Source of the DNA: Candidatus Sericytochromatia bacterium
GTDB lineage: Bacteria > Cyanobacteriota > Sericytochromatia > JACMPN01
Direction of reading: 5' to 3'
Assembly (NCBI GenBank): GCA_014377495.1
Contig: JACMPN010000127.1
Span: 1-5,123, forward strand
Length of the DNA stretch: 5,123 nucleotides
Every line of letters begins with the position of its first letter. Within the stretch, counting starts at the first letter, position 1. Under the pieces are notes generated by a model. That model had not been told where the DNA came from, did not search any database, and saw nothing but the letters and a program-made list of their open reading frames with translations. The position numbers and the translations under genes were made by a program. Shown in pieces: positions 1 through 3,217 of this stretch.

Positions 1-283
1 CGCCAGCAGCAGCACCCGTGCTGAGACCAGCAGCGGCACCGGCATTGGCACCGGCAGCAGCGCCCGTCTTGGCAGCAACTTCGGAACCAGTCGCAGCGCC
101 CGTGGCGGCACCAGCATTGGCACCGGCATTGGCACCGGCAGCAGCGCCGGCAGCGGCACCAGCGGCAGCAGCAGCATCAGATTGAGCCGAGTTCAAGGAA
201 CCCGTCTCTTCTTTGCTCTCGCAACCGGCAGCACCGACGGCCAAGCAAGCCACCATCATCACGGGAAGAAAGCCAAACCGCAT
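1..283 (-). CDS. Lipoprotein with Gly-Ala-x-Ala tetrapeptide repeats (partial, C-terminus beyond the window)
   Basis: Ninety-four residues are visible, starting at the ATG at 283. The start is fixed by an AAGGAG box 7 nt upstream. Residues 1-20 form a lipoprotein signal peptide (MRFGFLPVMMVACLAVGAAG) followed by Cys21, the expected lipidation site; the -3 to -1 residues Ala-Ala-Gly fit a lipobox. Residues 22-36 are a short polar segment (ESKEETGSLNSAQSD). From residue 37 the chain is nearly all Ala and Gly, with Gly at 42, 46, 50, 54, 58, 62, 66, 74, 78, 82, 86, 90 and 94, so every fourth residue with one miss at 70 (Ala). Asn, Thr or Ser occupy some of the other positions. This GxxxG pattern resembles glycine-zipper helices, which pack against membranes or each other, but the match is by pattern only. 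A family cannot be named without the missing C-terminus. The protein is probably membrane-anchored and extracytoplasmic. Confidence is high that the gene is real and low on function. Confidence 0.85.
   Translation of the reverse strand, partial: MRFGFLPVMMVACLAVGAAGCESKEETGSLNSAQSDAAAAAGAAAGAAAGANAGANAGAATGAATGSEVAAKTGAAAGANAGAAAGLSTGAAAG
35..148 (-). repeat. 30-nt exact direct repeat inside the Gly/Ala-rich lipoprotein gene
   Basis: Bases 35-64 and 119-148 are identical over 30 nt, offset by 84 nt (28 codons, seven tetrapeptide units). The stretch between is a degenerate 12-nt periodic sequence encoding the same Gly-Ala-x-Ala pattern. This suggests the coding repeat grew by in-frame duplication; the repeat can also cause assembly or slippage errors. 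Confidence 0.75.
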
Positions 284-592
284 TTAATTGCTCCTTGTCG
301 TTACCATCATCGCCTTTGCCGCACTCACCAACGGAACGGGGAGCAAACTCCCCATGGCATCCGGGCAAAGGCAAACTGGCATCATTGTCTGGCGCCTAGC
401 CTAACACCACAAGCCCAATGATGACTGCCTTCAGTTGTAAAGCACGATGCTGAATGCCTCCCATAGTGCGGCATAGGGCTTTTCCAAAGTTATAATGCGC
501 TGCGTTCGGAAGCCGTATGGCGGGGTCTGGCGGTCCCTGCGCGGCGCGGGCCGATCAACAGCGGCTTTCGGCCAAGCCCGGCCAATCCGGGC
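284..592. other. Intergenic region upstream of the Gly/Ala-rich lipoprotein
   Basis: No convincing gene is seen here. The segment is less GC-rich than its surroundings between about 400 and 500, and should carry the promoter of the minus-strand lipoprotein, but no good -35/-10 pair stands out. A 6-bp perfect hairpin sits at 338-353 (arms GGGGAG and CTCCCC, loop CAAA on the plus strand), which would fall in the untranslated leader of the minus transcript about 55 nt before the start codon; no U-tract follows on either strand, so it is not a standard terminator. A TATAAT hexamer occurs on the plus strand at 491-496 without a recognisable -35 box at the right distance. Confidence 0.45.
291..296 (-). 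promoter_or_regulatory. Ribosome binding site of the Gly/Ala-rich lipoprotein
   Basis: On the minus strand AAGGAG lies 7 nt upstream of the ATG at 283. The spacing is ideal, and this box is the main reason for choosing that start. Confidence 0.8.
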
Positions 593-1081
593 ATGGCGGA
601 GTGCCAGTCACGGCCGCCTGAATACCGACACGGTACCCACCCCGACACGTCCGACCGGTATGCCAACCTGTACGACCGAATGCACGGCAAAAAGGCGGAA
701 CGGATCACGGGCCCCCTGGCGGAGATCATGCCGGGCCGCCCCACTGCCATCGAGCCCCGCCACCCCCACGACGACGTGCAGACGGCAGGCAGCGCCCAGT
801 TCGTCTGGGACATGGCCATCCTGGCCACCGTGGCCAAGCGGGTCGGGATGGCCGCCTGCAGACCGAGGGCCCCCACCCGGTGGAATCCCTGGATGAAGCC
901 GCCTGAGCGGCACGGAGACGGGCGGCAAAGCCCGCAAGACCCCGATAACGTCGTTGAGCCCGCACACGAACTGCCCCACGGCAGCTTTCTCGCCGTCGCC
1001 GTCGATGCCCCGGTCGATTGGATCTTTCGGCCGGGATGCTCAGCACCTTCTGCAGGCAGGAGCGTTGTGCGGCCCGCCTGA
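593..1081 (+). CDS. Doubtful hypothetical protein, possibly a degraded gene
   Basis: An open frame of 162 codons runs from the ATG at 593 to a TGA at 1079-1081; the frame is open back to a stop at 464-466. Third codon positions are strongly G/C through about codon 90, and the middle part (residues roughly 11-92, including RYANLYDRMHGKKAERI and FVWDMAILATVAKRVGM) has a balanced, protein-like composition. The rest reads like noise rich in Pro and Arg. There is no ribosome binding site before 593 and I recognise no family. In favour of a real gene, the stop lies about 20 nt before a bidirectional terminator. Against it, long frames are open on the other strand as well, as expected in GC-rich DNA. 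It may be a remnant of a gene with one or more frameshifts. Confidence 0.28.
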   Translation: MAECQSRPPEYRHGTHPDTSDRYANLYDRMHGKKAERITGPLAEIMPGRPTAIEPRHPHDDVQTAGSAQFVWDMAILATVAKRVGMAACRPRAPTRWNPWMKPPERHGDGRQSPQDPDNVVEPAHELPHGSFLAVAVDAPVDWIFRPGCSAPSAGRSVVRPA

Positions 1082-1100
1082 GGATCCGGAGCGGCCCATG

Positions 1101-1135
1101 AAAAAAGGAGCGGTCAGCTGACCGCTCCTTTTGTC
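1101..1135 (-). terminator. Intrinsic terminator, probably bidirectional, of the Thr-tract lipoprotein
   Basis: Bases 1103-1132 are a perfect 30-nt palindrome with 15-nt arms (AAAAGGAGCGGTCAG and its complement). Read on the minus strand the hairpin ends in six T residues (complement of 1101-1106) and lies 17 nt after the stop codon of the lipoprotein at 1150-1758. On the plus strand it ends in four T residues, so it could also stop transcription from the left. This is the layout of a terminator shared by convergent units. Confidence 0.85.
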
Positions 1136-1149
1136 GTCAAACCGACGAA

Positions 1150-1758
1150 TTACTTGGTTTCGAAGCTCTCGATGATGCTCCAGGTGTCCTTCTCGCTGGT
1201 GCGGCTGAGGTCACCACCGGCGTCGACGTAATAGACGGTGTCGCCCTTACGGTTGAAGTACACGAAGCCGTCCTGCTTCTTGCCCTTGTAAGAGGCGCTG
1301 TAGGTGAAACCGTCGTTGCTCTCGTAGTTCTGACCGAACTCGGCATCGGTGCCATAGTCAGCCTTGGTGGCAGCCTGGATGGCGGCCCAGACGGCCTTGC
1401 GGTCTTCGTCGGCGCTGACGAAGTCAAACTTGCCCTTGCGCACTTCGGCGTAAGCAGCGGCGTTCTCGGTCTTGTCCGAGGAGTACATGAAGACACCGTC
1501 GAAACTTGCGGCCTTCGCCGGCGGCTCGGATTGCTTGACCCAGCCGTTCGGGACGGTCATCGAGAATGTGCCGCCGTCGATCTTCTGGCCGGTCAGCTTG
1601 ACGACACCCGTGGGCTTGGGCTTGGAGGCCGTCGTCGTGGTGGTGGTGGTCGTGGTGGTCTTGGTATCGGACGCCGAACCCGTGGACTCGGACGATTTGC
1701 AGGCCGCGGGCACCATCAGCGCCAGGAGGCTCAGGATAACGAGAGAACGTTTGGACAT
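1150..1758 (-). CDS. Lipoprotein with poly-Thr tether and probable PsbP/Mog1-like domain
   Basis: The 202-residue protein starts at the ATG at 1758; a GGGGAG box 6 nt upstream supports this over an in-frame ATG 30 codons earlier at 1848, whose extra residues are polar and would bury the signal peptide. Residues 1-19 (MSKRSLVILSLLALMVPAA) are a signal peptide followed by Cys20. Pro at -3 is unusual for a lipobox but the rest fits. Residues 21-62 form a flexible Ser/Thr/Lys linker with ten consecutive threonines at 34-43. The remaining roughly 140 residues are a compact soluble domain beginning with GTFSMTVPNGW and ending in WSIIESFETK. A first strand with 'F.m.vP.gW' and a terminal 'I..SF' helix is typical of the PsbP/Mog1/LpqN-like fold, so that is my best guess; it is inferred from pattern, not from a search. 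No catalytic motif is seen. It probably acts as a lipid-anchored binding or structural protein. It is transcribed alone, from a nearby promoter to the palindromic terminator. Confidence 0.88.
   Translation of the reverse strand: MSKRSLVILSLLALMVPAACKSSESTGSASDTKTTTTTTTTTTASKPKPTGVVKLTGQKIDGGTFSMTVPNGWVKQSEPPAKAASFDGVFMYSSDKTENAAAYAEVRKGKFDFVSADEDRKAVWAAIQAATKADYGTDAEFGQNYESNDGFTYSASYKGKKQDGFVYFNRKGDTVYYVDAGGDLSRTSEKDTWSIIESFETK
1630..1659 (-). repeat. Trinucleotide tract encoding ten threonines
   Basis: Ten codons read Thr in a row: ACC at six positions and ACG at four. On the plus strand it appears as GGT/CGT triplets. A mixed but near-perfect triplet tract is prone to gain or lose whole codons, which would lengthen or shorten the tether without breaking the frame. 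Confidence 0.8.
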
Positions 1759-1764
1759 TGCTTG

Positions 1765-1770
1765 CTCCCC
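1765..1770 (-). promoter_or_regulatory. Ribosome binding site of the Thr-tract lipoprotein
   Basis: On the minus strand GGGGAG lies 6 nt upstream of the ATG at 1758. It decides the start against the upstream in-frame ATG at 1848. Confidence 0.75.
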
Positions 1771-1794
1771 AAAATTTGACTTCAACTTATCGGC

Positions 1795-1823
1795 ATTATT
1801 ACGCCAGTTTGTGCTATCTGCAA
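1795..1823 (-). promoter_or_regulatory. Probable promoter of the Thr-tract lipoprotein
   Basis: On the minus strand a -35 element TTGCAG (1823-1818) and a -10 element AATAAT (1800-1795, five of six consensus bases) are separated by 17 nt. Transcription would begin near 1788 and give a leader of about 30 nt that contains the ribosome binding site. The -35 box matches only at TTG, so the call is moderate. Confidence 0.4.
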
Positions 1824-1952
1824 CTCGCTCGCCCACCAGCACCTTCACAGGCGTCTGATAGCGTCATCCGTGCATCCCACGCGTGTCGACCGATAGCTTG
1901 ACTGGCCCAGAGCAATCGGGCGAGCCAGCGACCCACCTGCCTAAAGGCACCA

Positions 1953-1980
1953 AATGTACCGCAACGCTCCTGCCTGTCAA
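1953..1980 (-). promoter_or_regulatory. Possible second, upstream promoter toward the Thr-tract lipoprotein
   Basis: On the minus strand a perfect -35 hexamer TTGACA (1980-1975) is followed after 16 nt by TACATT (1958-1953, four of six consensus bases). It would give a leader of nearly 190 nt before the start at 1758. The position is sensible but chance occurrence cannot be excluded. Confidence 0.25.
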
Positions 1981-1992
1981 CGTCAGCCCCCG

Positions 1993-2112
1993 CTACCTCG
2001 GGGAAGGACTTGACGAGGGCGAGGCGTGCGTGCCCGTGCCGCCGCTGGAACCGCCCGTGCCACCCCCAGCATGCCTCTCCCGCCCCGACTTCCCCATGTG
2101 GCCCATGTCCAT
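1993..2112 (-). CDS. Weak small frame, Met/His-rich start and Gly/Ser/Thr tail
   Basis: A 39-codon frame begins at the ATG at 2112 and ends at a TAG at 1993-1995, about 50 nt downstream of the dismutase stop on the same strand. It starts MDMGHMGKSG and continues as a Gly/Thr/Ser-rich tail ending SPSSSPSPR. Met/His clusters of this kind occur in copper-binding segments, which is suggestive next to a copper enzyme. However, no ribosome binding site is present, and GC-rich intergenic DNA readily yields such low-complexity frames. It may also be debris of a longer gene. Confidence 0.15.
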   Translation of the reverse strand: MDMGHMGKSGRERHAGGGTGGSSGGTGTHASPSSSPSPR

Positions 2113-2162
2113 GGCCGGAGACGAGGCCGGAACAGCCCCTGCCGGCAGTCGCCGTTACAGGC

Positions 2163-2697
2163 TCACCGATCGGCCAGGATGACCCCGCAGGCCACGCGGT
2201 CGCCCGAATCGCCGGCTGGGTCCGTCAGCTGGTCATCGGGGCGGGCGTGAATGACAAGGGCTGTCCCGCCCTTCCTTAATAACGAATCGGCCCCGGCCCG
2301 CAGGAACGTACCGGTCAACGCGACCGTGGCGGTCGCCGATCCATCGGCGGCGACGACGAGATTGGGCATGTCGCCGAGGTGGGCGCCCTGCGGGTTTCCC
2401 AAGCCGTGTTTGCGGCCGGACGGGTTGAAATGCGGCCCTGCCGTGGTGAAATCCGGGCCGTCACAGTGACCCGCCCCATGGACGTGCATGCCGTGGGCCC
2501 CCGGCGTCAGACCGGACACCCGGATGGTCATCGCCACCCCGCCCTGACCCGGGTCTTCCCGGAAGCGGGCGGTGCCCAACGTGTGCCCTTGGGCATCGAT
2601 CAGCGTCGCCGTCGCCGTCGGCGCGGCCTGGCCGGTCGCCCCACCCACGAGGACGCTGGCCAGACAGAACCCCCAAACACCCTTGCCACCTGCGCAC
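2163..2697 (-). CDS. sodC: Secreted Cu/Zn superoxide dismutase, frameshift in the signal peptide
   Basis: The enzyme converts superoxide to oxygen and hydrogen peroxide outside the cytoplasm. The best start is a GTG at 2697, 6 nt after an excellent GGGAGGAGG box. From there the frame reads MRRWQGCLGVL and then leaves the enzyme frame; removing one G from the G5 run (2670-2674, C5 on the plus strand) joins it to FCLASVLVGGATGQA and the mature domain, giving 177 residues with a normal signal peptide of about 24. In that numbering all key residues are present: copper ligands His71, His73, His89 and His150; zinc ligands His89, His97, His106 and Asp109; the disulfide pair Cys78 and Cys170; and the active-site Arg167 in GDRVACGVI. 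The length is normal for bacterial SodC. Upstream starts in the enzyme frame exist (an ATG at 2939, a TTG closer in) but give poor leaders and no ribosome binding site. The shift may be a sequencing error, a real mutation or phase variation. The family call is very strong; whether this copy is expressed is uncertain. Confidence 0.9.
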
Positions 2698-2703
2698 GAT
2701 CCG

Positions 2704-2712
2704 CCTCCTCCC
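2704..2712 (-). promoter_or_regulatory. Strong ribosome binding site that sets the sodC start
   Basis: On the minus strand GGGAGGAGG, containing a perfect AGGAGG, lies 6 nt upstream of the GTG at 2697. It points to a start whose frame differs from that of the enzyme domain, which is the main evidence for the frameshift. Confidence 0.75.
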
Positions 2713-3205
2713 GCCAAAACCAGTCGATCTGGTCCCGGATCAGGATAGGCGAGACGCCACGTGCCGCCCAGGGACAGTCCGCCCGATCGTCGGCAGCGGC
2801 ACCCCGGTGCCGGCCGTCGCAGGACCACGGCGAACCCGTCTGCCCACGGATGCCGGCCGCCTGCATAAAAAAGGGCAGCCAGGCAGAGGTTTACCTTTAT
2901 ATAACGGAATTTCCCCTGTGTGAAAGGATGATTTACCATATTAAACGTGGATTAAGCAAGCGAAAGTGCGGTGTGGATCACGCCACCACATGTTGGTTTC
3001 TGGAACAATTGATCTTAATGAAACAAACGGTTGCCCGGTGCGCTGGGTTCGCTTGGTTCCGGTCACCACCGGCAAGCGATGCGATGCCCCACCGTCAAGC
3101 CCGGACCTTTCCTGTTTTCCACCACTGCTCACGGTCTCCATTTGCCGGAAACCGACACGTTTTTGTCTATGCCGACGTCACACCATGTGGACGACTGACC
3201 TGCCG

Positions 3206-3212
3206 AAGGAGG
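3206..3212 (+). promoter_or_regulatory. Ribosome binding site of the subtilisin-family lipoprotein
   Basis: AAGGAGG lies 5 nt upstream of the ATG at 3218. This strong box, together with the signal peptide immediately after, fixes the start. Confidence 0.85.
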
Positions 3213-3217
3213 CCCGG

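Larger units (their letters stand above)
1759..2162. other. Intergenic region between the lipoprotein and the superoxide dismutase
   Basis: About 400 nt without a convincing gene. It holds the ribosome binding site and candidate promoters of the lipoprotein. I found no clear intrinsic terminator for the dismutase gene downstream of its stop at 2163. A 39-codon minus-strand frame at 1993-2112 and a 99-codon plus-strand frame from a GTG at 1883 are open here; neither has a ribosome binding site, and at most one could be real. Confidence 0.5.
2698..3217. other. Divergent intergenic region between sodC and the subtilisin gene
   Basis: About 520 nt upstream of two divergent genes. Bases 2881-2940 are only 38% GC by hand count, far below the flanking coding DNA, and include TTTATATAA-type sequence that could supply -10 elements on either strand. 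The best minus-strand candidate is TATATA near 2900, but its -35 partner is poor. No convincing plus-strand promoter is seen close to 3218. An imperfect inverted repeat around 3030-3078 (TTGCCCGGTG against CACCGGCAA, one bulged base) could fold in either transcript. A minus-strand frame through 2700-2866 has a protein-like stretch but no start signal. No RNA gene is recognised. Confidence 0.45.

Noticed and set aside
1..180. CRISPR-like or tandem-repeat array
   Set aside because: The repetition is continuous, in frame and encodes a protein repeat; there are no unique spacers.
338..353. Hairpin GGGGAG-CAAA-CTCCCC as a terminator
   Set aside because: No T-tract follows on either strand. It is short, and may simply be a leader hairpin.
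284..420. Riboswitch (GEMM/c-di-GMP type) in the lipoprotein leader
   Set aside because: A few short motifs such as GCAAAGGC recall that class, but the conserved core and helices could not be assembled.
491..496. Perfect TATAAT on the plus strand as a promoter
   Set aside because: No -35 element is found at 16-18 nt upstream (the sequence there is close to GCGGCA), and no solid gene follows.
1472..1858. Plus-strand frame with a poly-Val run
   Set aside because: It is the antisense reading of the Thr-tract lipoprotein.
1883..2182. 99-codon plus-strand frame from a GTG
   Set aside because: There is no ribosome binding site, the composition is Pro-rich, and the end overlaps the dismutase stop in antisense. 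I could not support it as a gene.
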